Below are positions 39,901 through 52,100 of a stretch of DNA of 64,000 nt, one piece after another. The notes beneath the pieces are model-generated. The model had not been told where the DNA came from. It saw only the letters and a list, made by a program, of their open reading frames with translations, and searched no databases. Made by a program: the position numbers and the translations under genes. Within the stretch, counting starts at the first letter, position 1, and each line of letters starts with the position of its first letter. Origin of the DNA: Amia ocellicauda (Eukaryota > Chordata > Actinopteri > Amiiformes > Amiidae); NCBI RefSeq assembly GCF_036373705.1, contig NC_089854.1, positions 28,090,225 to 28,154,224 on the forward strand, given 5' to 3'.

Positions 39901-42900
39901 GGCAAGGTCAATTATCTCTCAGGTTGAGGCCTGTTGCTAGTATGGCCATTGGAATGGATGTTAGGCCTTTAATGGTGTCCATAGCCTTTGGGTGTTAGAC
40001 ACAGATAACTAATCATTTTCTAATGCGTTGTGCTGATGGGAGTCTTCAGAAAACAAATTGTGCTGTGTCAAATGTAAAAGGAGCGAGTAATGGGGCAGTG
40101 AAACCATTGTGGAGTGCAGCGTTATTAGAAAATAGACAATGAAATATAGATAAGCATTTGATGAATACAAATATTGGGATTTTTACAATTTGACAAGTAA
40201 AACTATTCACTATATTACAAGTGTTTCCCCAAACTTATTTTCTTTTGTTCTAGAGTTGTCTACAGATATTTAATGCATCATTTGCATATGTTCACATTTA
40301 TTGGAAATACCCGTCTTCACAATGACTCTGTTGAGCTCAGTTTTGGGGCCAGAACTGTAATTGGTTTCATGCTGTTTTAGGGGTGGCTGTGTCTCTTCCA
40401 TTCCTTTGCCAGCTTCAGATAAAACCACGATTTTGCCAATGTGTGTGAGTCAATCCAGGGCTTAGGGATAGTCCCTGGAAAGGAAAATAATTGTGAAACA
40501 TTAAAAAACAAACAAACAAACAGAAAACAATCTTCTACAGTTCCCTTGACTAAAATGAATGTAGGCTTTTGAATGGCAACACGTAGATATTTATCAAGGC
40601 AAGGAAAATACCTATTGCAATAAAACTCATCATTCTGCCAAGTAATATTTGATTACAAATCAATTTTATGTTGGAGCACTTCAAATCCCTATAATTATGG
40701 ATACAATATTTCAAGCTTCACTGCATAGATTAAATTTAAATTAACTTATCTTTTTTGTCTTAATCATAATGTCATATGCTTTTCATTCATACATAGTAAC
40801 AGCAGAATAAAACTGTATAGTCAATAGTTTGCAAATCAACACCGGTTTTAAATCAGTGATAAAGCACATGGCAACCATCTCTGAAGATATGTATATACAT
40901 GTGTGTGTGTGTGTGTATGTATAATTCTGTCTTGGGGTGAATAATATTGTTAAGTAAAAAATGCAAATCAAAATCAAATAAATTTAGAAAATATGTTTGT
41001 TTCACCCTCCCAAAAGAATGGGATCATTTTATAATTTCTGTTAAAGCTACCAAAGGTAGCCCAGCATTATTTTTAATGAACATAGCTAGAGAACAGGATG
41101 ATAATGGGTAATTGATGTCAATATGTCGTGCTCGTTGTCTTTCAGAAGGGCGTTTTGGCCAGTTACTTTTTCCTTCGATGGCGGAACAGAGCAGGGAAAT
41201 GAGCAAGCAAGGGAGAGCTATTTGACGCCAGACTCGTACTGTTCCAGAATGATAATTGCAAGCTGTGCAGTGCCCTTCATGTCTGCCAGCTGTGCCAGAG
41301 AAGGGGAAGAGGATTATTTTACATCAGTTGAGTGGCTACATCTTCCATCCTCTTTACAGCACAGCCTTTAGCAGCCGCCAGGACTGAGCATAAAAAAACC
41401 TTTTTTCTTTTGTGTGCAGCAGTCAGATGCAGAGAACCTGGTGTATTTCCCCCCCTTTTCACATGAAAATTATGGTCTAATACCAGGTTCCAATGAAAAG
41501 GATATATTTTATTTGATGATGGTTTGATGCAACATGTTGCCTGAGATTAAAAACACAGTGGAATAATGATGCACCCCTTATCTGAATGTAGAAACGTTTT
41601 AGCGGTAATGAGATATAGACAGGTATCTCAGGTGAGTAAATAGATATCTGCATTGGTACCACGCTGAAATGGAAAACAACATTGGCCAAATATGAGCAGG
41701 GGTGATACTAAGCAGTCCTGCTCTTTGCCTCCTGCAAGGCAGCAGTGTGTGTAGATTTATTTTGTTTATTTTGGTTTGCACTTCATTTGGTGTAATCCAG
41801 CATTCAGTTTTGAATCTATAGACAGTTCAGTTGTGTAATTTAGTGTAATGTGTAATTTTACATGTATAGTATTTTAGATTGATTGTGAACCATATACATT
41901 GCGATGGATTAAGGGGCTACTAAATTAATAATGTATATAATAATACTTTTTATTTTTTTCGACTTTTTCAGACATTATATTGCATTACCATTCTCCTCTT
42001 ATGGGCATGCAAATTGCAATTTTATGGTTTATGTGGAACTGGATATCACCCTGTTAGCAGTCAGCAATGAAATAATCAGTAGCTTAGGAGATTTTGCACT
42101 GGATTCTGTAACTGTCCCAGCTTTGTTTCCTTCCTTTCCTAGTTTCCTTAATCAATTTCCTTTCCTGCTACGGCAAAGAGGAAAGGATCTTAGGTAGTAT
42201 CTATTAATGTTTCCGTCTCTTCCACTAATTTTGTTTCCCAATACATATTTTTGAATAGAACTCTGTTTGCAGGGTTGAATCACAGGGTTGAATTAGTTTG
42301 TGCAATGCCTCACAGCTAGGTAGCTAACGTGAGTGCAGTGATGTAACACATCTGTAATTAAGATCACAGTTTTTCTTCTCACCTCATTGAACAACGATTA
42401 GGCAGCTCCATCTAGTGTTCTTTTATTTAAACCAACAAACCACATGAAAGAGAGAAGTTGCTCATTTGGCCCTTACTACTGAAATAAAGACTGAATTAGA
42501 CTGATCCCAAGAAGCATTCATTCATTCATTCATTTTCTTCTTTGTTTTACTCTCGGTCAATGAATGTAGGCATGTGAATCATCATAAAAGCAGATGTTCT
42601 AAAGAGCATTTAGACTACTACTAATAATAATAATTATCAGGAAATGACAATTAATTTGCATACCAAAACTATATACTAATAATGGAGTTACAAATGTAAT
42701 GTTTTAAAGAGTGAACCAAAATGAAGAATTTAACTATAAATTATTTCAGTGGCGCTATCTTTAAAGCTGTGGATGATCAGTTTTCTTGCATTTAACTGTT
42801 TTAAGGGTGATGAGTTAGAGCTGATTAAAACTTTTAAATAGTCTTCTTGAAAGTAGTTGTATTGTGTACCATTATTGTGGACTTTGTTGCCTTAATAGAC

Positions 42901-45900
42901 TGCTTCTTAAATGGTTTGTATTTGTAATACAAGCTATACTAGTATAAGTTTTTTTTTTCTTTGATTCTTCTTTCAGTGGAAAAATATATTCAAATATTTT
43001 GATGTGACTGAAAAGATCTCCTGATACCAAGAGTGTTGAATTGAGGCTAAAGTTTGAATGATAGCGTCTGAGACAGGACATTGTACTCTGTGGAAATGTG
43101 AATGCTGCAGAATGACACCTTTTTTATGTCATTTGAAAGGAGGGTGATAGTTCATCCAACTTTCAATGGGTCAAGCTATATCCCCAAGAAAGCCCTCTGC
43201 ACTCCTAAGCTTGTCCTTTACTGAATAACTGGAGAGACTGACATGTCTCAGTGTGGGAATGAATCAACGCAATGCTAAGCTATGGAGATAAAGGGTATGC
43301 CTTAAAATAAGCACTACCCAACTGTTTTCTCAATATGGACACCAGGCCTTGGTCTATTCTTGGGGTCTCTCCTAAAAGGAAGTCTTATTCACAGGTTCAG
43401 GGGAAAACTATTTCTATTTACTTCACAATGCCATTGTAGTCCTAGTTTGTAATTCATTAAATAATAATGAAAATACACTTTCATCAGGCTTTTAAGATCG
43501 GATAGAATAAACCACTTGAACACACACAACTATTAAAGGTTAGTTTCACCTTGGCTGTTTTCATTGTATTTGTGGCAGCAGCAGGTCCTACCCTATTATA
43601 ACTCTGTAAACAGGGAAAGTGTAGGTCATCGTATTCTCTCAAAAGTTTTTGGAATTCTGAACATAATAAAAAAATATATAAATGATGGAACATTGAATTA
43701 GAAAACAGTATAAATTGTATAAACAGGGAACTTTGCAATGAAAGGATAATGGCAACGAGCCAGTAAACATCGATTTCACAAGCAAGCCACAAGGAGGAGG
43801 AATCATTAAAACCAGACTCTGCAGAGTGGGGAATGGAGTACAAGTCAAAACAAATTAATATATATGTAAGAAAAACTCTGTGCCATTGAGTTTTTGTTTC
43901 TAAATGTGCAGGCTGAAACTAGCGAACTTCAAACATCTTGTGCTAGGACAAAATTAATTAGAGGATTTGAAACATAATCAAAATAAATCCTAGCTCTCAG
44001 GATTATACTCCTAAAACTCTTAGTATGGCACAAAGTTTACCAGTACCTGTAATTCAAAGTTTCAGAACAAACTAGTTTTTTTTTTTTCATGATTATCAGG
44101 CCTAAAGGTGATTCAGATAAAGGGATTAGTGGGGAATAAAGCACACATGGGAACATATTATTAATGACCAACAAATGATTAAAACTATGTATTGGTATAC
44201 CACATCTGAATGGTATCATTAAGAATAAAATGTTACATAGGGAGTTGTTTTATTTTTTAATATTTATTGGTTGATTTTGACTTTTTCCATTGATTTATTG
44301 TTTATGTTAGGCTTATGCAAACTCTGTTTTAGAACCTTCATTTATTGACAAGTCACAAAACTGTGAAACCTAGAAAAGGGTGACACCTATTGGCTACAAA
44401 AGGGGGAACACCAGCAGTTCAGAGAAGCGTTAAAGGCCACATTGCATAAGTAAAATATCCAAAAGTGGAACAGTTCATAAAACTGGGTCATTGACTTGGT
44501 TAAGGAAAGTGACACTTGAGGACTGAAGGGGATACAGTAGCTTGATCCATTCCATTTTTGTTTCCATTTCAAAGTCTCTGATTATGGGTTATTTAACCTT
44601 ATTTTGGCGTATTGGCTTTTGACACTGGTATCCATGTTGTTTGTAGGCTACAACCTCCAAAACCTGGTCTAGAGCTCAGCTGAGCACTTGATAGCTTATT
44701 AAATTGAACCAGACAAACTTTTTGTTGATGTCTTTGATGTAAAATGTATTCGTGTGTGTAATCCTGTAATGAATGCCACTGTTCCTGATCACTTTAGCTT
44801 TTTAATTAGTTCTGGTGCTCATTAATTCATTAATAAGGACCTGGAAAAAATGAGCCACTCGACGTGGACGGTAGCTGGAAGCTGAGCAGAGCGCAACATC
44901 GGGAGGTCAAAGGCCCAAGAGAACATAATCCTTCAGTTCAGGCAGATTTAAAGCCTTGCCTGAACTCTGGAATCCTCCTCTTCAAACTAAAAGTAAGGTT
45001 TACATTTGACTGGGTTTCAAGTGCACTTGAAGTTTGAGGGTGACTGGGCTTCTAAGACTGAGCATGATCGCTTGGATTTCTACTATTAACTGTTTTACTG
45101 AATCCTTTTGTATTATGTACGCTTCTCAGTATAGCAACTGTTCATTGCACAAGATCAAGATCCTTGAATGCTGGTCCAGGACTTCCAAAGTATATTGATT
45201 TAACAATCCTAAAGAAGGCTCTTGTATTAAATGTTACCTATGTTTTAAGCACAGCAATTTTGGGTCTGAGGGTGTTAAATGTGCATCTATAATGGAAGAC
45301 AGCCATTTGCTATCATATGTGGGATTTAGACACTGGTAGGGAATTGCTTAAGGTTTACATTTTGTTTTGGCAGGTGATTTAATTGGCTCTGACCACTCAA
45401 ACACCCCCATGCTTTTTTTATTTTCTCTTCTCTCCCATGAGCCCTAAACTGTTAACCTCATGACTTAATTGGAATTGGTCAGCCAAAATTGCATTAAAGT
45501 TTTTGGCTCTGAAATGGTAATGGGTTCAGATGTGTCCATTGTAGTCAAGCTCCATTATCAAGCTGACCAGACCACGATCTGTGAAATTTCTTAATTCAGA
45601 TTGGCATGTGTTGGAATGGAGGAGTAAAATGTCATCCTTATCAAGTCCTCATGCTTTGATAAATTGTGAAGGCTGTGTCTCTCAGAGGTAAACTGCATTG
45701 GCACTGGGACCCCTTATATATCCAATATGCTTACTTAAGCAGCAGAGAAAGGTTTAACTTATTTATTCATGAAGTGCGCATCTCCTTCTTACAGATTTAT
45801 TCGTACCTGGAAGTATTGATTGTCACTATTACCCATTTTTGCACACCGGTGTATTTAAAACAGTAATTGGATTTTTTGGCAAATGACTAGGTAGGAGATA

Positions 45901-46390
45901 TAAGTAACATTTTTGCGACAGCAGGTGTCGCAGTTGAGTAATGGTTAACATTCACTTTATTTAACATTTCCCACCTATCCGTTTGCATGCTTACATTTTG
46001 TGTATAATTCAAACGCACGTTGTTGGTGCTTTGCAAAAAAGTGTTTTGCATATCAAGACTTGTGTACAGAAATACAAAAGGGAGGTGTGAACAGAGAACC
46101 AGAAATACCCCTGACATGCGTATTTTCCTTAAATGTTATCTAATGGTTTGGGATGTCAACATTCCAATGGTTGCTTTCTATTTCTATTTGTGTTAATAAA
46201 GCTTATTAGATTTCCAAGGCATACTTTCAGTCATTTAAACATCAATAATTCCCTTGTATACCTACATTTCAGTTTAATACAGCTTGACAGTCTTTTCAGC
46301 TACACGATAACCATCTCCTCATCTAGTTTGTGGCCAGGGGGGTCTTCTGCATACTTTGAGGGGTGCGTTACTACCTTGTAGAGGTAGAGG
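36991..46390. other. Gene-poor intergenic stretch upstream of FOXK2
   Basis: No coding gene, RNA gene or transposon is supported here. The octamer ATGCAAAT occurs at 38102-38109. Complex, non-repetitive blocks at about 39700-40130, 41100-41370 and 44780-44970 look like candidate conserved non-coding elements. Simple repeats are minor: a GT run near 40903-40916 and an AAAC run near 40505-40522. Confidence 0.6.
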
Positions 46391-46394
46391 CAGA

Positions 46395-47265
46395 GGACCC
46401 CTAATGCAATTTAAGACACAAATGTGTGGCATAGGGGACAACAATTTGGGTGAGAAAGACCAGTTCAAATAAATTGTTCCCCAGGATAACACTATTTTAC
46501 TTTAGAAGGGGACACCTTTCTTCTATCAATTGGACCTAAAATGGTTCTGGGGACTTTCTTTTCAATATTTTGGAAAGCAACCCTTGGAAAGCTAACAACC
46601 CAATCTACAAACTGGTGGCACTGGGGACACTAGTTTGGCTGTCTATTCTCAGTCCCACAAATAGCTCCCCAGCATGACATTAGTGTAGGTTTAAAGGAGA
46701 TCCTTTCTACTATCCAAAGGACCTACAATGGTTCTGGGGATTTTCTTTTAATTCATAAAAAGCCAGCCTCTGAATGCTCCAATGTAAGACACTGGATTTA
46801 GGCATGGGGGACATCTGTTTGGGTGTCTATTCCCAGTTTCACAAATTGCTCCCCAACGTAAAACTACTGTACTTTAGAAGGGGACCCTTTCTACTATAAA
46901 AGGGAGCAGGAATGGTTTTGGGGACTGTCTTTTAAATATTAGAAAACAATCCTCGGAACACTCACAATGCAATTTAAGACACTAAATTGTGTAATGGGGG
47001 TCACCAGTTTGGGTGCCTATTCTCAGTTCCACAAACACTGCCCCAGCATAACACTACTGTAGGTTTAAAGAGGACCCTTAATACTATCAATTGGGCCAGA
47101 AATAATTTTGGGGCCCTTCTTCTAAATGAAAGTAATTAAGCCTCGGAACGCTCACAATGCACTTAAAAATACGACATTGTGGCATGGGGGTCACCAGTTT
47201 GTGAGTGTATTCCCAGTTCCACAAACACTGCCCCAGCATGAAACTATTGTAGCACTATTGTATCT
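46395..47265. repeat. Tandem array of about five diverged units, period near 188 bp
   Basis: The landmark ccccag/ccccaa recurs at about 46479, 46667, 46851, 47041 and 47231, giving spacings of 188, 184, 190 and 190 bp. Other phrases recur in the same order, for example atgcaatttaag, acaaacactgccccagcat, atggttctgggga and actactgta. The units are clearly diverged, so this is an old satellite-like or minisatellite block. The family is not recognised. The array ends near a (TTA)n microsatellite. Confidence 0.8.
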
Positions 47266-47322
47266 TAATGCCACTATTACTTTTACAAATTCTGTTCAGT
47301 TTAACAAATTTTAGAAAATGCG

Positions 47323-47325
<3 letters not shown>

Positions 47326-47357
<32 letters not shown>
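47326..47357. repeat. (TTA)n microsatellite
   Basis: About ten uninterrupted ATT/TTA units directly after the 188-bp array. Confidence 0.9.
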
Positions 47358-48559
47358 GCTGTTATTATTAGTATCAAAGTATTTAATATTATTTACACTA
47401 TGTAATACAATATTTTCAATAAAAACTCAAGTTTCTGAAAGCCCAGAATAAGTATTTTTCAGTTTTGGATGTCTTTGTAAATCTTTCCAGTGTTCCGGCG
47501 TTCCGGCGTTTTACCAAGTCCCACATTGATCTACTTCACAGAATAATCAAAATCAAGGCAAAGGTATTAAACATTAAAGATTTTCCATTGAATAACACTA
47601 GCATTGTAATTGCATTGGAAAGCTTTTACTGTCCATTTAGGAGTTTTATTGTGCTTCCAGGGCTCTGCTAATGCTGGTGGATAGACAATGCACAGCATCC
47701 CATGGGGACGACAGAAGATTTGCATTTATCTTTTAATAAATGCTCTTTTGCACATAACGCTTGTGCTCTGTAAGAAAATACAAATTCTTATAATTTGTGT
47801 AATATAATGTGTAAGCATAAATGTGCTAATCGGGATGTACATATGACACATGTAGTTATGTAGGTAAGGATCACTTGTATTTGCAAGTGTACAACTGCCA
47901 TCAGATATCTAACCCACAATTGCTTGTGCTGCAAGTGTTTTAGATGGCACTTTTTTAATGGGAGGTACATTATCAGGCGCCTTTATCACAATATCATCCA
48001 GTGTACAAGCCTTTCCAGTTGTCACATACACCACATTTCACTGATTGTGGGATGCAGCCCTGTTCCACATATTTTATCACATAATTTCATACCATTTTGA
48101 AATGCACAGGGACAGCAGATAAAATGTGGAAAAATACATACTATCAAGAAAGCAGATAAGTATTTATAATGGTTGTCATTTCACTTCTCCTCTTCACTTA
48201 TTTTCTTTCATGGCATAAAAATAGATCCTTGCGGCATTTAAAAAATGCTGGTATTGAATTTTAACTTTTCCTTCCAGTGACAATTTGATTTTGAATAGAT
48301 GTTAACTGCATTGACCTGTTCTTTGACATTCTTCTACAATACATAATTCTACCTTCTGACTGTGAGCTGGAGTTCCACGTCAGCAGGGCAGGGGAGAGGA
48401 GAAAATAGATTCGGTGTTCTCTCAGCCTTTTTTGCAAAACTTTCCCTTCATTGTTTCATAACCCATTTTGTGTGTTCTTGGCAATTATGCAGCATCTAAG
48501 CTTTTCTGTTGCTTCGGAAAAAACATTTCAAAGCTGAGCCTACAGCTTTGAGGTAAAGA
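47358..48559. other. Intergenic sequence, nothing recognisable
   Basis: AT-rich unique-looking sequence. A small 9-bp duplication (gttccggc) lies near 47493-47510. No gene is supported. Confidence 0.6.
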
Positions 48560-48652
48560 GCCAAAACTGGTAATGCACAATCCTCAATAATAATGGCCAG
48601 GCACTTTGTGTACCACACTTCCTTGCCATCAGCTTTCACAACATTTTTTGTA
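48560..48652 (-). repeat. Left arm of an inverted pair of unclassified ~90-bp segments
   Basis: Read on the minus strand, this segment matches 49052-49141 on the plus strand with only about six differences. In the frame KNVVKADGKEVWYTKCLAII both copies stay open and most differences are synonymous or conservative. It is probably a fragment of a dispersed element's coding region, but I do not recognise the family. Confidence 0.65.
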
Positions 48653-48834
48653 ATGTAGAATATATTTTTTAAAAGCATGAGGAAATTGACAATGTAAGTC
48701 AAGACAATTTAGATCTAATTCCTTGAACTGAAATGGGTTTTACTGGCATGTTCTGTAAATAAAAATCATAAGTGGGACATTTCTGGGTTTTGGCAAAGGG
48801 GTGTCTTTGAATAATGCGTTTTCTTAATAGTGTA

Positions 48835-48861
48835 ACACACACACACACACACACACACACA
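48835..48861. repeat. (AC)n microsatellite
   Basis: About thirteen AC units immediately before a Tc1-like terminal sequence. Confidence 0.92.
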
Positions 48862-49170
48862 ACTTTGCAAAAGTTTTAGGCAGGTGTGAAAAAATGCTGT
48901 AAAGTAAGAATGCTTTCAAAAACAGACATGTTAATAGATTGTATTTATCAATTAACTAAATGCAAAGTGAGTGAACAGAAGAAAAATCTACATCAAATCA
49001 ATATTTGGTGTGACCACCCTTTGCATTCAAAACAGTATAAATTCTTCTAGGTACAAAAAATGTTGTGAAAGCTGATGGCAAGGATGTGTGGTACACAAAG
49101 TGCTTGGCCATTATTACTGAAGATTGTGCACTACCAGTTTTCCAGCTTAAAACTTTTGCACAGTACTGTA
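48862..49170 (-). mobile_element. Deleted Tc1-like element remnant
   Basis: The left edge reads aactttgcaaaagttttagg and the right edge ttaaaacttttgcacagt, forming a short imperfect terminal inverted repeat. The stretch tatttggtgtgaccaccctt with the following bases is typical of the antisense strand near the transposase C-terminus of fish Tc1 elements. Most of the transposase is missing, and the interior instead holds the ~90-bp segment at 49052-49141 shared with 48560-48652. It is a non-autonomous, rearranged relic of about 310 bp. Confidence 0.6.
49052..49141 (+). repeat. Right arm of the inverted ~90-bp pair
   Basis: Inverted copy of 48560-48652, here embedded within a Tc1-like remnant. 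It reads KNVVKADGKDVWYTKCLAII on the plus strand. The two arms are about 400 bp apart. Confidence 0.65.
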
Positions 49171-52100
49171 TGTTCAGAATTTAAAAAAATCTTTTCCATG
49201 TATTATTGAAAAAATATTTAGAAAAGGCGTATGTTTACTTGCTGTTTGGTGTACAGTGACATTTACTGTGTTTGTTCTGAATGGCCAAATGAGCACTCTT
49301 GTTCAGGAAATGGTGTGATCTGACGTTGATAGTTTGTGTAAAATGTCCTGTTATGGTCTTCTGTTTACCAGAAAAACCACAGATCTCTCCCATTTCCTCT
49401 TTGCTGAAATGGATGACCCAATGAACATTTTCCATTAATGTGTATGAAACTTGGCTTCTGCTAAGTGCTCACTTGTGGGCCTGCAGATGTAAGCAAGAAG
49501 GCTAGGACTGAACTGGGAATTCAAGACTAATTACAGAAAATGTTTGTGAGACTAATGGAAATACACAGCTGATATATGTTTAATATGATTGTGGCAGTTG
49601 CCTTCAATACACTTTAAAGTCCGTTCAATAACATTAACATGGACTAGGCTGAGTACCACTATTTGGCTGTTGTTAGACGATTAGTGGTGTTTGGTGACCT
49701 TTAGAAGAGGCATTTTGAGGTATAATAAAACATTGAATTGTCCTTTCATGTCACTACCCCTCTTGTTGGAAAGATAAGTTACACCAATTGAAATACAGTT
49801 TCCCCTGACCTCAAAAACCCATTTCAAAACAGAAGGAGGTGTAGGAATTGTTGAAAGGGGCTCTGTAGAAGCTGCTGCAGGAAATACCAGTAAAACAAGA
49901 AAGTCCCGATACAACCTAAAATGTTAACCTATTAAGTTACATCATGTTTGTTTTGTTTTTACTTCCTTTAAATTTGTAACTCAGATCCCGTGTCAGGAGA
50001 CGACAAAATAAAATAAATAGCATGATAACCAGAAGCCTTCTTCTCCTTGAAATTTTGTCAGGCCATTAATATTTATCCAACCAGACAACCATGACATCGT
50101 TTTATCGCACAGTCATTCAAACTAGATGTAAGACTGTCAGCTATGAATGAGTTTCCGCCCTTCTGCTTAAATCCAGGACTGAATTTAAGGCAACAGTTTC
50201 ACTTATAAGGAGAACAATTTAAAACTTTACAAATTCCTTCTGCAGTCTTAAACGATATAGATTTAAATAAATGTACCTTGTGTCTTTCATTGCACTACAT
50301 TCCTACAAATGTAGCAATCTATAACTAATTTCTTGAGGTCACTTTGCCTTGTAATAATCATTCCTAAGTTACCACATTAAAGGTGAACTCCAGTCTATTA
50401 TAAAACAATGACTTATTGCCCTACTATCACATTTGAAACACTGAGGGTATAAAATATAAGTAATTTTATACTCCCCTTGAGTCTGAATACATGTTTAAAT
50501 TGAGCCCATATAGTGTTTGAACTCTGAAAGGGAATTTGTAATGACATATTTCTGGTCATCATGTAGTGGTGTGATCAATTTGAATGTGGTGACCTTCTGT
50601 GCACTACTAAACATGATTTTCCTACCAAACTACCAGAATGGCTAGTGTTTGGACTGCGGTGTCCCGAAGACCACAACAAAAAGAAACAAACAAAACTCAA
50701 AGGAAATGAGAGCATCTATAATGGGGTTGCTGACAGTAAGCTTGTTAAATGAGCTAATTCAGAAAAACAGATGGTTGTGCTGTGAGCAAAGGGAAATTAT
50801 CCTTTAAATTAATTCCAGACTAGAGTTTAGTGGAGCAGGAGCCGGAGCAGATAGTGCCATTTCCTGATGTTCTGGAGATGTGATTGTTACATTACTAGGC
50901 TAATTATGCTTCTAATATCGGGAAGTAATACAAAGGCTTTTGAATCCCCCATCTCCACCTCCGTTCTACTTATTTTGGTTATTTTGGTGAAACAACTAGG
51001 CTGCAAAATGTAGCTTAATTTTAAAAGGAGTTGATACAGAGGGATCCCAGCAGGGCTATTGATGTCTGTGGGATGTAAATGAACCCTTCCATTGGGAAGA
51101 TTTGATTCCAAGATCGATACGCAGAAAATAAGAAGCAGTAAATGACTGTGCAGATAAATCATCGTCTTTATCAGTTGAAATATCCTTTAATTTAATTGAA
51201 ATGTTGAAATCCCATCCAGTGCACTGGTTTACAGCTGGGTGCACAATTATGTTTAGCTGAAGGATGCTAAGAGCTAAACCCTGTAATTTTATAATCCGAA
51301 AGATAGGAATTATTTTCATTATCAGTGACTTACAATGAGTTCAAACCAAGCAACACTGTTGACCAAAGTCAGGTGCTCCTTTTTACTTGGCTAAAGTAAA
51401 AAATAAAGTATTGACTTCCTCATGTTAACTAACACCCACATTATCATACAGGCTTCAATGCCACTGGAAAATAAAACATTGAAATCAAAACACAGAAACT
51501 ATTGTATTGCTGCTTTTTTCCTGCTTCCACTTCACAATACATACCTGTGTACCATCTCTCCACGAAGTGTAAGTTAACTACGAAAATTCTGCATTGATTT
51601 TGACTTTGTTAATACACCAAAACTTAAAGGGTATATCTATCTATGGATAGGTGGAGTAAATTTAAATTTGCATGTGAGACAATAATCTACATTTTCAATA
51701 CATTGTTGTTTGCACCATTATTAAGTGATACTTGTCTCTCTAACTTTGTGGGTGGGACAATTCATGGTTTAAATATACAAATTTCCCTAACATTACAAAC
51801 TAATTCGAATTAAACTTTAGGTTACGCAAAACAGCCGCAAAGCAAAACAGATCCATATGCTTCACAGTGGGTATGGCATTCTTGCTTTTGTTTGTTTAGT
51901 GCGTTCGCAAAACATCGTCCTCATCGACTTGAGGTAATTCAGATTTTTTTCAAAGCTATAGAAAGGGAAATCAAGAAATTAGATCACATTTTTGATTCAA
52001 ACAATGTTTTAATCTGAACCTCCACAGAGCAAAGAGCTACTTAATTACACCTGAAGGCAGAGTGATGCAAAGGGATATACCCAATACTGTGAACAGATGG

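Noticed and set aside
43484..43843. 119-codon minus-strand frame in the gene-poor region
   Set aside because: Hydrophobic and biased by T-rich DNA, with no recognised motif. A second frame is also open.
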